Shown here piece after piece: positions 35,374 through 43,391 of a stretch of DNA of 64,000 nt. The notes below the pieces were generated by a model that saw only the letters and a list, made by a program, of their open reading frames with translations, was not told where the DNA came from and did not search any database. The DNA is from CAXMMR01 sp963692975 (GTDB lineage Bacteria > Pseudomonadota > Alphaproteobacteria > Acetobacterales > Acetobacteraceae). The stretch spans positions 186,001 through 250,000 of the forward strand of contig CAXMMR010000037.1 of assembly GCA_963692975.2 (NCBI GenBank), given 5' to 3'. Each line of letters begins with the position of its first letter. The first letter of the stretch is position 1. A program made the position numbers and the translations under genes.

Positions 35374-36288
35374 TCACAGGACCACGACCCCCTTATGCTT
35401 CGCCTTGCCGGCCGGCTCCACGTGGATCGTGATCATCGCGTCGCCTGCCTCCGCCCGGATCGCGCCCTCCAGCCGGTCGCAGATCTCGTGCGAGCGGTCG
35501 ACGGTCATGTCGCCCGGCACCACCAGGTGAAACTCCACAAAGGAGAGCCGGCCCGCTTGCCGCGTGCGCAGGTCATGCGCCTCGATAGCGCCGCCGGCGT
35601 TGTCGGCGATCGTGCGGCGGATCGAGGCGAGCGCCTCCGGCTCCATCGCCTCGTCCATCAGCCCGGCGACCGACTGGCGCAGCATCAGGAACCCCACGCG
35701 CAGAATGTTCAGCCCGACCAGCGCCGCCACGATCGGGTCGAGCCGGGCATAGCCGCTGAACGCGACGAGCCAGAATCCGACCAGCACCCCCGTCGAGGTC
35801 CAGACGTCGGTCATGACGTGGCGGCCCCCCGCGGTCAGCGCCGGCGAGCGCCAGCGTCGTCCGACCCGCACCAGCAAGCGTGCCCAGATCAGGTTGACGA
35901 ACCCTGCGGCCGCGTTCAGCGCGATGCCGGCAAGCGGCAATGTCGGCAGATGCGGCCGCGCCCAGCCCAGCCAGACCTCGCGAAAGATCAGGATCGAGGT
36001 GGTCAGCACCAGCGCGCTCTCGATGACGGCGGACAGGTACTCGGCCTTGTCATGGCCGTAAGGGTGATTAGCGTCGGCCGGCCGGCCGCTCACGCGCAGC
36101 GCGATCAGCGCCGCCACGGCGGCCGCGACGTTGATCGTCGATTCCAGCGCGTCCGAATACAGCGCGACGCTGCCGGTCAGCAGCCAGGCGCCGACCTTCA
36201 TGCCCAGCACCGCGACGGCGACGACGAGCGTTATCGAGGCCACCCTGATCTTGCCGCTCATCGAGCCACGCACGCATACCTTCGTCAT
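35374..36288 (-). CDS. cation diffusion facilitator (CDF) family metal exporter
   Basis: A 304-residue divalent-metal/proton antiporter. Six hydrophobic segments are present. Metal sites: YSDALES in helix 2 and the H/D pair of RHVMTDVWTS in helix 5, plus HPYGHDKAEYLSAVIES in the loop. The cytoplasmic C-terminal domain (RLSFVEFHLVVPGDMTVD, EICDRLEGAIRAEAGD, ITIHVEPAGKAKH) ends in a lysine/histidine-rich tail. The start may be 36288 or 36261 (MSGKIRVAS); neither has a strong ribosome site. Metal specificity (Zn, Fe or Mn) is not readable with confidence. Confidence 0.88.
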   Translation of the reverse strand: MTKVCVRGSMSGKIRVASITLVVAVAVLGMKVGAWLLTGSVALYSDALESTINVAAAVAALIALRVSGRPADANHPYGHDKAEYLSAVIESALVLTTSILIFREVWLGWARPHLPTLPLAGIALNAAAGFVNLIWARLLVRVGRRWRSPALTAGGRHVMTDVWTSTGVLVGFWLVAFSGYARLDPIVAALVGLNILRVGFLMLRQSVAGLMDEAMEPEALASIRRTIADNAGGAIEAHDLRTRQAGRLSFVEFHLVVPGDMTVDRSHEICDRLEGAIRAEAGDAMITIHVEPAGKAKHKGVVVL

Positions 36289-36439
36289 GGCCTGGCGGCC
36301 GCTGCAGGCTCGGCGGCAGAGCGGCTTGGCCGGCGCGCTGACCTAGCAAAGCTCAGCCAGGCATAGCCAGACCAGGCAGGTCAGCAACCGGCTACCCGGC
36401 GCCTTTTGCGGCCGTTCGTCGCGCCCGATCAGAGATGCT

Positions 36440-37774
36440 TTAGCCGCCGGGCGGCACCGTCAGGCACTGCCAGCCCTGATCGCTGAGCCGGCTGCACGCG
36501 GCATCAGCCGCACTCGCGCTCAGCCCGACCAGCCTGGCGCGATAGAGCAGGCGGCCGCCAGACCAGACCGTGCTGGCGACCGTGACGGTGGCTGGCTGCA
36601 GCAGGCCGGCCGCCATGCTCCTCGCCCGGTCGGCCGCATGCTCGGCCTGCCCCGGGTTGACGAAGGCGCCCACCTGAACGGCCCAGCCATCGGCCGTCCT
36701 GCGCGACGGCACCGCAGCCGCCGGCCGGGCAGGCAGCAGGTGCGCCGGCTCCTCGGCGTAAGGCCGCCGCAGCAGGACCGGTGCGGATGCAAACGCCATC
36801 GGCCTCGGCGGCTGCGGGCCTGCCGTGCCCCATGATGCATCGGCCGCCGAGGCTGCCGTCGCGACCGGCCGCAGCGGCGCCGCGGCCGGACGGCAGGGCG
36901 CGTCGGGGTCGTAGGCGGCGTCCGGATCCTGCACGCAGAACGCAGCCCTCCGCGGCGCAGCGTGCGGCGTCGCCTCCGCGACAGCAGCCGGTGGCGGCGC
37001 CGCCACCGCGCCGTAGGGGATCGCAGGCGGCAGGACGGCGCTGGCAGGCGCGGCCCGGCAGGGCGCCGTCGGATCGTAGGCTGCGTCAGGATCGTAAAAG
37101 CAGCCATCGGGCCGGCGGATGGTCTGCACGGTCGGCGGCGGCACCGCGGCGTTGACGGAGGCGAAGCGGACCGGCGCCTCGGGCTCGTCCGGCGTCGCGT
37201 AGGCAGCCAGAGGCCCGGTCATCGGCAACTCGTCGCCGAGCCGCGGCGCGATCGACGCCAGATAATTGACCGTCTCGTTGGGCAGCGAGTTGGTGCCGGC
37301 GAAGTAGTCATCGAGCCGCGCCGGCCCGGCATTGTAGGCCGCCAGGAAGGCAGGCGCGCCATACTTGTCATACATCTCTCGAATATACGCCGTGCCTGCG
37401 AGGATGCTGTTGCGCGGGTCGTACGGATCGTCGCCCAGGCCATACCGGTCCTTCAGCCCGGCATAGGTGTACGGCTCGACCTGCATCAGGCCGATCGCGC
37501 CCGCCTCGGACACCACCGGCGCACCGTTCAGATACTCGTGCCCGCCGGATTCCTGCCGCATGACCTCGCGGATCCAGCGGCCCGGAACCCGGAAGCGCGC
37601 CGAGGCCTCGCGGATGTATGGCCCCCAAGGATCCTCTCGAGGCCCAGGCGGTGCATACTGCCCGCCGCCATAGCTCGTGACCGGGCCGCCGCCGGAATGC
37701 CCGCAGCCGGCAAGGCCCAGGCAGGCGACGAGCAGCACGATGGGCCAACTCGCGCGGTGGCTCCCACCTCGCAT
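36440..37774 (-). CDS. lipoprotein lytic transglycosylase with C-terminal SPOR domain
   Basis: A 444-residue murein hydrolase of the outer-membrane periplasmic face. Lipobox LAGC at residues 21-24. The SLT domain spans about 55-180: RFRVPGRWIREVMRQESGGHE with catalytic Glu, EAGAIGLMQVEPYTYAGL, YIREMYDKYGAPAFLAAYNAG. A proline/alanine-rich linker holds two copies of a DPDAAYDPxAPCR motif. The last 80 residues are a SPOR-like domain (GWAVQVGAFVNPGQAEHAAD, YRARLVGLSASAADAACSRL), which binds denuded glycan at division sites. A division or envelope-remodelling role is therefore likely. Confidence 0.88.
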   Translation of the reverse strand: MRGGSHRASWPIVLLVACLGLAGCGHSGGGPVTSYGGGQYAPPGPREDPWGPYIREASARFRVPGRWIREVMRQESGGHEYLNGAPVVSEAGAIGLMQVEPYTYAGLKDRYGLGDDPYDPRNSILAGTAYIREMYDKYGAPAFLAAYNAGPARLDDYFAGTNSLPNETVNYLASIAPRLGDELPMTGPLAAYATPDEPEAPVRFASVNAAVPPPTVQTIRRPDGCFYDPDAAYDPTAPCRAAPASAVLPPAIPYGAVAAPPPAAVAEATPHAAPRRAAFCVQDPDAAYDPDAPCRPAAAPLRPVATAASAADASWGTAGPQPPRPMAFASAPVLLRRPYAEEPAHLLPARPAAAVPSRRTADGWAVQVGAFVNPGQAEHAADRARSMAAGLLQPATVTVASTVWSGGRLLYRARLVGLSASAADAACSRLSDQGWQCLTVPPGG

Positions 37775-37875
37775 CGCTCAGCCCCTCCGCCTCATCCGCC
37801 ATGCGAGCCGCTGCGGCCACATGAAGGATAATAGCGGTGAATTCTTAAGAATTCACCAATCCTATACGATCGCGG

Positions 37876-38814
37876 TCAGGACGCCGGCGGCGCCAGCGGG
37901 ATCGGACCGTCCGGGTTCGGCGTGGGCGTCGACGGTGGCTGGTAGACAGGGGCCGCCGTGGCCGGATCGGGCGATGCCGACGGGTAGCCGCCTGCCGCCG
38001 GGTCCGCCCCAGGCGCCGACCCCTGATAGCCGGGCGGCCGCAAGTAGGTCGGCGGCGGCGACAGCTGCTGCGCGCCGGCCCCTCCGCCACCGAGATAGCC
38101 GGGCGGCACCGGCGAGGAGGCCGGCGCGCCGCCCGAATAGCCCGGCGGCACAGGCGATGATCCCAGCGGCGCAGCGCCTGGCGCCGGCAACGGTGTACCC
38201 GGCAGCGGAGCGCCCGACAAAGGTTGGGCCTGAACCGGCGCCGGCACCGCGCTGTCGGATTGCAGGAAGGCGCCGAGCGACTGCCGCACCTGATACTCGA
38301 ACTCGACATTCATGTCGGCGGTCATCTGCTTGGTCAGATCGTAGAGCGCCGCCGGCCGGTCCTCGCCCTCGCTCGGCGGCGCGTGGTGGCGCGACACGTG
38401 CGCCTCCGCATAGCCGATCTTGTTGCCGCCCGGCCCGATGATGTCGAGATGCACCGACATCGAGCCGTCCAGCGTCCCGTCCGGCGCTCGCTCGATCACG
38501 GCGTTGTCGATGACGAACTCGGCCTGCCCCGAAGAGCCGCCGGGAAACAGCCGGTCATGCGCCATCTCGGTGAGCGCCTGCTGCGGCGTGACCGGCGAGC
38601 GCGACGCCACATCGTCCGGCCCGGCCGGCGCCGAGTGGTCCACCACGTCCAGCCCGACCACGTTGAGGTGCAGCGGCGTCAGGTAGGTGTAGCTGAGCGC
38701 GGGAAAGTTCTGCACCGGAGGCGGCGTATCGCCGCCGCAGGCGCTCAGCAGCAACGGCGCCGCGACGGCCGCAACTCTGCCGAGGCGCCGGACGCGCTTG
38801 CCCGCGCCGCTCAT
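37876..38814 (-). CDS. proline-rich lipoprotein of unknown function
   Basis: A 312-residue protein with a lipoprotein signal (LLLSAC, Cys26). The first half is a folded-looking domain (LSYTYLTPLHLNVVGLDVVD, GSMSVHLDIIGPGGNKIGYA, LTKQMTADMNVEFEYQVRQS); the second half is low-complexity Pro/Gly with repeated SSPVPPGYxGG blocks. Similar domains occur as uncharacterised lipoproteins in Acetobacteraceae, and I cannot give a function. Its start overlaps the hslO stop by four bases, so it is translated from the hslO message. Confidence 0.75.
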   Translation of the reverse strand: MSGAGKRVRRLGRVAAVAAPLLLSACGGDTPPPVQNFPALSYTYLTPLHLNVVGLDVVDHSAPAGPDDVASRSPVTPQQALTEMAHDRLFPGGSSGQAEFVIDNAVIERAPDGTLDGSMSVHLDIIGPGGNKIGYAEAHVSRHHAPPSEGEDRPAALYDLTKQMTADMNVEFEYQVRQSLGAFLQSDSAVPAPVQAQPLSGAPLPGTPLPAPGAAPLGSSPVPPGYSGGAPASSPVPPGYLGGGGAGAQQLSPPPTYLRPPGYQGSAPGADPAAGGYPSASPDPATAAPVYQPPSTPTPNPDGPIPLAPPAS

Positions 38815-39776
38815 GCCGAGCCCTCGGCCGCGATGCCCTGAACCTCGCCGCGGCCAAACCGGAAGTCGAAGTTGCAGAACTCGCAGGTCATGACGATGTC
38901 GCCAGATACAGCCATATGGTCGAGGTCCTCGGCGGGAAACCCCTCCAGTATGCCAGACAGCCGTGCGCGTGAGCAGCGGCAGCCATAGGCCAGTGCGCGC
39001 GGCAGGCCGAGCGCGACGCCCTCGCTATGGAATAGCCGGTAGAGCAGCCGCTCCGGCGGCAGCGCGTCGTCGAGCAACTCGGCGTCGGTGAGCGTCGCGG
39101 CCAGAATGGCGGCGGTGCGCCAGCTCTCGTCCTGGGTAGCCTGGTCCATGACCGGGTCGATGCCGCCCTCGCCCGCCACGCGTTCCAGGATCAGCGCTCC
39201 GGCGCGCCATCCGCCCACCCCCTGCGCCGCCGCCAGCCGCACCTCGTATTCGAGCTGCTCGCTCGTGCGGAAGTAGGCGAGCGCCATCTCGGCCAGCGTC
39301 TCACCCTCGATGGCGACGATGCCCTGGTGGCGATCCATCTCCGGCCCCTGGTCCACCGTAAAGGCGAGGTAGCCGGAACCGAGCAGTGCCGCCGCGCTGG
39401 GCTCGGGCTCGACTGCGAGCAGCGCCGCCAGCCGGTCCGGATCCGCCCGCGCATAGCCCCGCAGCGCGCCCGCCTCCGTGCAGTCGGCGAGCAGCATCGA
39501 CACCGGGCCGTCGCCCTTCACCTGCAGGCTGAAGGACCCACGATACTTCAGCGCCGTCGCGAGCCCCGCGACCAAGGCCAACGCCTCGCCGGCCAGCCTG
39601 GTAACGGCGGGATGGTTGTCGTGCCGTCCGAGCAGCGCGTCGGCCAGCGGCCCGAGCCGCAGCAGCCGTCCACGCACCGGCCGCTGCGGCAGGTGAAACG
39701 GGGTTACACCGCGCGGCACCACGATGTCAGGCACGGCAGGGCGATTGGCATCCAGAAACGCGGGAGTCTCGGTCAT
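38811..39776 (-). CDS. hslO: Hsp33 redox-regulated chaperone
   Basis: A 321-residue cytoplasmic holdase activated by oxidation. The core contains GEALALVAGLATALKYRGSF, GPVSMLLADCTEAGALRGYA and GYLAFTVDQGPEMDRHQGIV. The redox switch carries both required cysteine pairs: CRCSR and CEFC. Length fits the family. A four-base overlap couples it to the downstream lipoprotein gene. Repeat A5 ends about 48 bp before its start. Confidence 0.93.
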   Translation of the reverse strand: MTETPAFLDANRPAVPDIVVPRGVTPFHLPQRPVRGRLLRLGPLADALLGRHDNHPAVTRLAGEALALVAGLATALKYRGSFSLQVKGDGPVSMLLADCTEAGALRGYARADPDRLAALLAVEPEPSAAALLGSGYLAFTVDQGPEMDRHQGIVAIEGETLAEMALAYFRTSEQLEYEVRLAAAQGVGGWRAGALILERVAGEGGIDPVMDQATQDESWRTAAILAATLTDAELLDDALPPERLLYRLFHSEGVALGLPRALAYGCRCSRARLSGILEGFPAEDLDHMAVSGDIVMTCEFCNFDFRFGRGEVQGIAAEGSA

Positions 39777-39824
39777 GCGGCCAAGATAGTCATGCGTCGG
39801 GCGCAGGGCCAGAGACAGGAAGAC

Positions 39825-39923
39825 AGGCCTTCTTTTTTGAAAAAAGAAGCAAAAAACTTCTATCCGGTATCGCTGACCAGAATGGGCCAGAGTCTTTGGT
39901 CTTTTTTTAAAAGGACTGCTTGC
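39825..39923. repeat. palindromic element A5 (degenerate)
   Basis: The left arm keeps the CTTCTTTTTTGAAAAAAGAAG hairpin; the right arm is shortened (GGTCTTTTTTTAAAAGGAC). The spacer is about 28 bp. It abuts the stop codon of the 91-residue gene with no gap and ends about 48 bp before hslO. Confidence 0.85.
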
Positions 39924-40199
39924 CTACGTGCCCTCGTCGATCTCCGCCTCCAGCGCCTCAAGGCGGCTATCGATCTCCGCCCGCTGCCGGTCATCCACCC
40001 CGAGCTCCTCCAGGCGCTCCAGCAAGCGGCGCCGGCATCGAGCCCGCTTGACCTGCGGCTCGTCGCCCACGATGGCGGCAAGGCAGTCCGCATAGGTGCT
40101 CCGCGCCGCGTCAAAGGCGCCGTCGGACGGCAATACGCCGAGCAATCCTTCCAGCTCGCCGCTGACCCACCCCGGGGTCGCGGCCATCTCCTCGCCCAT
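39924..40199 (-). CDS. small hypothetical protein coupled to argD
   Basis: A 91-residue acidic, helical protein (WVSGELEGLLGVLPSDG, ADCLAAIVGDEPQVKRARC, LLERLEELGVDDRQRAEIDS, LEALEAEIDEGT). Its ATG shares one base with the argD stop (TGATG), so translation should be coupled to argD. I do not recognise a domain. Candidate roles such as an assembly or regulatory partner are speculation. The frame is consistently codon-like and continues to the edge of repeat A5. Confidence 0.65.
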   Translation of the reverse strand: MGEEMAATPGWVSGELEGLLGVLPSDGAFDAARSTYADCLAAIVGDEPQVKRARCRRRLLERLEELGVDDRQRAEIDSRLEALEAEIDEGT

Positions 40200-41398
40200 C
40201 AGGCGGCGACCTGCGCGCTAACCCCAGCCTGGTGCAGCACCTGCGCCGCCCGGCCGAGGATCGCCACCGCCTCGCCGACCTCCGCCTCGCTCACGATCAG
40301 CGGCGGCACCAGGCGCAGCACGTTGTCGCCGGCCGCGACCGCCAGCAGTCCCTGATCCAGACAGACCCGTTGTGCCTCCGTGTTCGGCACCCCGCAGCGC
40401 AGCCCGACGATCAGTCCCAGTCCGCGCGCCGCCGTGTAGACGGCGGGATGCTGCTCGACCAGGCCCTCGAGCCCGGCCCAGAGCGCAGCGCCGCGCGCCT
40501 GCACCTGGTCCAGGAAGCCGGGTGCGAGCACCACGTCCAGCACCGCGTTGGCCGCCGCGCAGGCGAGCGGATTGCCGCCGAAGGTGGTGCCGTGCGAGCC
40601 GGCCGTCATATGACGCGCTACCGCCTCGCGCGCCAGCACCGCACCCATCGGAAAGCCGCCGGCGATGCCCTTGGCGGTCGAGAGCACGTCCGGCGTGATC
40701 CCAGCCCACTCATGCGCAAATAGCCGGCCCGTCCGGCCCATGCCGCACTGCACCTCATCGAGCCCCAACAGCAGACCGTGCTCGTCGCACAGCGCCCGCA
40801 GGCCGCGCAGGAACTCGACGGAGGCGGGCCGCACGCCGCCCTCGCCCTGGATCGGCTCGATCAGGATGCCCGCCGTCGCGGGACCGATCGCCTGTCGCAC
40901 GGCCTGCAGGTCGCCGAAAGCGACATGGTCGAAGCCGTCCACCGCCGGGCCGAAGCCGTCGAGATACTTGGCGTTACCGGTCGCCGACAGCATCGCCAGC
41001 GTGCGGCCATGAAAGGCGCCATCGAAGCAGATGACGCGGTAGCGCTCAGGCCGGCCCGTCTTGGCCATCGTGCGGCGGATCATTTTGACCAGCCCCTCGT
41101 TCGCCTCGGCGCCCGAGTTGCAAAAGAACACGCTGTCGGCAAACGAGGCGGCGACCAGGCGTTCGGCCAGCCGCTCGGCCTGCGGCACACGGTAGAGGTT
41201 GGAGACGTGCATCACCCGCGCCGCCTGCTCGGTCACCGCGGCGACCAGATGCGGGTGATAGTGGCCGAGCGCGGAGGTCGCGATGCCGGCGCCGAAGTCG
41301 AGGTAGCGTCGCCCGTCCTCCGCATAGAGCCAGGCGCCCTCCCCGTGGTCGAAGGCGATCGGTGCGCGGGCGTAGGTTGGCATCAGGGGCGGGATCAT
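40199..41398 (-). CDS. argD: acetylornithine aminotransferase
   Basis: PLP enzyme of arginine (and possibly lysine) synthesis, 399 aa. Motifs: MPTYARAPIAFDHGEGAWLY, FGAGIATSALGHYHPHLV, FFCNSGAEANEGLVKMIRR, GAFHGRTLAMLSATGN, LIEPIQGEGGVRPAS, LGLDEVQCGMGRTG, and STAKGIAGGFPMGAVL with the PLP lysine. The start at 41398 (MIPPLMPTY) matches family starts; 41383 is the alternative, and the longer frame only translates repeat A6. It follows aceA in the same direction. Confidence 0.94.
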   Translation of the reverse strand: MIPPLMPTYARAPIAFDHGEGAWLYAEDGRRYLDFGAGIATSALGHYHPHLVAAVTEQAARVMHVSNLYRVPQAERLAERLVAASFADSVFFCNSGAEANEGLVKMIRRTMAKTGRPERYRVICFDGAFHGRTLAMLSATGNAKYLDGFGPAVDGFDHVAFGDLQAVRQAIGPATAGILIEPIQGEGGVRPASVEFLRGLRALCDEHGLLLGLDEVQCGMGRTGRLFAHEWAGITPDVLSTAKGIAGGFPMGAVLAREAVARHMTAGSHGTTFGGNPLACAAANAVLDVVLAPGFLDQVQARGAALWAGLEGLVEQHPAVYTAARGLGLIVGLRCGVPNTEAQRVCLDQGLLAVAAGDNVLRLVPPLIVSEAEVGEAVAILGRAAQVLHQAGVSAQVAA

Positions 41399-41430
41399 GG
41401 GGGCAAGAACTAGCAAAGCGGGGAGAAAGC

Positions 41431-41553
41431 AAGCGCTTCTTTTTTGCAAAAAAGAAGCAAAAAACTTCTACAGGCGCTGTCGCCCGTCACGCGGCCAAAG
41501 GCCCTTATGGTCAAAAGTTTTTTGGTTCTTTTTTTCAAAAAAGAACCGCTTGC
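41431..41553. repeat. palindromic element A6 (aceA-argD junction)
   Basis: Left hairpin on CTTCTTTTTTG, right hairpin on GGTTCTTTTTTT, spacer of about 45 bp. It begins 7 bp after the aceA stop and ends 32 bp before the argD start. Confidence 0.95.
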
Positions 41554-41560
41554 TTGCTCC

Positions 41561-43228
41561 CTAGCCGAACTGCCCCATCGTGTTATGCGCGCCCCCCGCC
41601 TTGAGCGCCGCCTCGCCGGCGAAATACTCCTTGTGGTCGTCGCCGACGTCCGAGCCCGCCATGTTCTGATGCTTCACGCAGGCGATGCCCTGGCGCAGCT
41701 CCTGGCGCTGCACGTTGAGCACGTAGCCCAGCATGCCCTGGTCGCCGAAATACTCGCGCGACAGGTTGTCCGTTGACAGCGCCGCGGTGTGGTAGGTCGG
41801 CAGGGTGATCAGGTGATGGAAGATGCCGGCCCGCTTGGCGGCATCGGCCTGGAACGTGCGGATCCGCTCATCCGCCTCGGCGCCCAGCGCCGTGCCGTCA
41901 TACTCCGGGCTCATCAGCTTCGCCCGGTCGTAAGCGGACAGGTCACGCCCGTCAGCGACCCAGGCATCGAACACCTGCTGGCGGAAGTTCAGAGTCCAGT
42001 TAAACGAGGGCGAGTTGTTGTAGGCGAGCTTAGCGTTCGGCACGACGGCGCGGATGCGGTCCATCATGCCGGCGATCTGCTCGACATGCGGCTTCTCAGT
42101 CTCGATCCAGAGCAGGTCGGCGCCGTTCTGCAGCGACGCGATCGAGTCGAGCACGCAGCGATCGAACCCGGTGCCGGCGCGAAACTGGTAAAGATTGCTC
42201 GGCAGGCGCTTCGGCCGCAGCAGCTTGCCGTCGCGGTTAATGATTACGTCGCCGTTGCGCGCCTCGCCCGGACCCACCTCCTCGCAGTCGAGAAAGCTGT
42301 TGTATTGGTCGCCGAGGTCGCCCGGCGCGTGGCTCACCGCGATCTGCTTGGTCAGGCCCGCGCCCAAGCTGTCGGTGCGGGTGACGATGATGCCGTCCTC
42401 GACCCCGAGTTCCAGGAACGCGTAGCGCAGCGCCCGCACCTTCGCCAGGAAGTCCTCGTGCGGCACGGTGACCTTGCCGTCCTGATGGCCGCACTGCTTC
42501 TCGTCGGACACCTGGTTCTCGATCTGCAGCGCGCAGGCGCCCGCCTCGATCATCTTCTTGGCCAGCAGGTAGGTGGCCTCCGCATTGCCGAAGCCGGCGT
42601 CGATGTCGGCGATGATCGGCACGACATGGGTCTCGTGCCCCTCGATCGCGGCCAGCAACTCCGCCGCGCGAGCCTCATCGCCCGCCTCGCGCGCGGCGTC
42701 GACCGCGCGAAACAAACCGCCGAGCTCGCGCGCGTCGGCTTGGCGCAGGAAGGTGTAGATCTCTGCGATCAGCGCCGGCACCGACGTCTTCTCGTGCATC
42801 GACTGGTCGGGCAGCGGACCGAATTCCGAGCGCATCGCCGCGACCATCCAGCCGGACAGGTAGATGTAGCGCCGCTTCGTCGTGCCGAAATGCTTCTTGA
42901 CGGCGATCATCTGCTGCTGGGCAATGAAGCCGTGCCATGCGCCCAGCGACTGCGTGTAGAGCGCCGGGTCCGCGTCATACGCCGCCATGTCCTCCCGCAT
43001 GATCGAGGCCGTGTAGCGGGCGATGTCCAGCCCGGTGAGGAAGCGGTTCTGCAGCCGCATCCGCGCAACCGATTCCGGGTTGATGCCGTCCCAGGTGCCC
43101 CGCTTGCCGTCGACCAGCTTCGCCACCGTCGAGGTGTGCTCCTGATAGGAGGACCGGCTGCCGAGCAGGCCGGACAGGGCGCCGCCGATACCCTCTGGGC
43201 TGCGGGTCGGGCCGAACGAGGTAGGCAT
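41561..43228 (-). CDS. aceA: isocitrate lyase, long form
   Basis: Glyoxylate-shunt enzyme, isocitrate to glyoxylate and succinate. At 555 aa it belongs to the longer class rather than the 430-residue E. coli type. Key segments: YIYLSGWMVAAMRSEFG, VVPIIADIDAGFGNAEATYL, GACALQIENQVSDEKQCGHQ with the catalytic Cys (KQCGH), IIVTRTDSLGAGL, LAYNNSPSFNWTLNF and the C-terminal HLITLPTYHTAAL. The start at 43228 has AGGAG 10 bases upstream. It is divergent from the scfR-like regulator, its probable controller. Malate synthase is not in the window. Confidence 0.95.
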   Translation of the reverse strand: MPTSFGPTRSPEGIGGALSGLLGSRSSYQEHTSTVAKLVDGKRGTWDGINPESVARMRLQNRFLTGLDIARYTASIMREDMAAYDADPALYTQSLGAWHGFIAQQQMIAVKKHFGTTKRRYIYLSGWMVAAMRSEFGPLPDQSMHEKTSVPALIAEIYTFLRQADARELGGLFRAVDAAREAGDEARAAELLAAIEGHETHVVPIIADIDAGFGNAEATYLLAKKMIEAGACALQIENQVSDEKQCGHQDGKVTVPHEDFLAKVRALRYAFLELGVEDGIIVTRTDSLGAGLTKQIAVSHAPGDLGDQYNSFLDCEEVGPGEARNGDVIINRDGKLLRPKRLPSNLYQFRAGTGFDRCVLDSIASLQNGADLLWIETEKPHVEQIAGMMDRIRAVVPNAKLAYNNSPSFNWTLNFRQQVFDAWVADGRDLSAYDRAKLMSPEYDGTALGAEADERIRTFQADAAKRAGIFHHLITLPTYHTAALSTDNLSREYFGDQGMLGYVLNVQRQELRQGIACVKHQNMAGSDVGDDHKEYFAGEAALKAGGAHNTMGQFG

Positions 43229-43391
43229 AAGTGGCAATCTCCTGACGCGGTTGGCAGCGCCATCGCATGGCGCAGCACGTTGACAAGCTTTTACGATGCA
43301 CCCGACCATGCTGCACCTGCGAAGCCGCCGAAACGGGTGCAATCCGGTGTTGAGCTACACTGAAAAGCTTGTGAAATTGTAAAGGACTGAC
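43229..43391. promoter_or_regulatory. divergent aceA-scfR control region with an inverted pair of 10-mers
   Basis: This 163-bp region holds both promoters. ACAAGCTTTT at 43283-43292 and its exact complement AAAAGCTTGT at 43363-43372 lie 55 bp upstream of aceA and 19 bp upstream of scfR. An inverted CGGGTGCA pair (43334-43341 and, reversed, 43297-43304) lies between them. TACACT at 43356-43361 could be the scfR -10 box, just ahead of the 10-mer. The arrangement suits a regulator binding both sites to control aceA and itself; this is inference. Confidence 0.6.
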
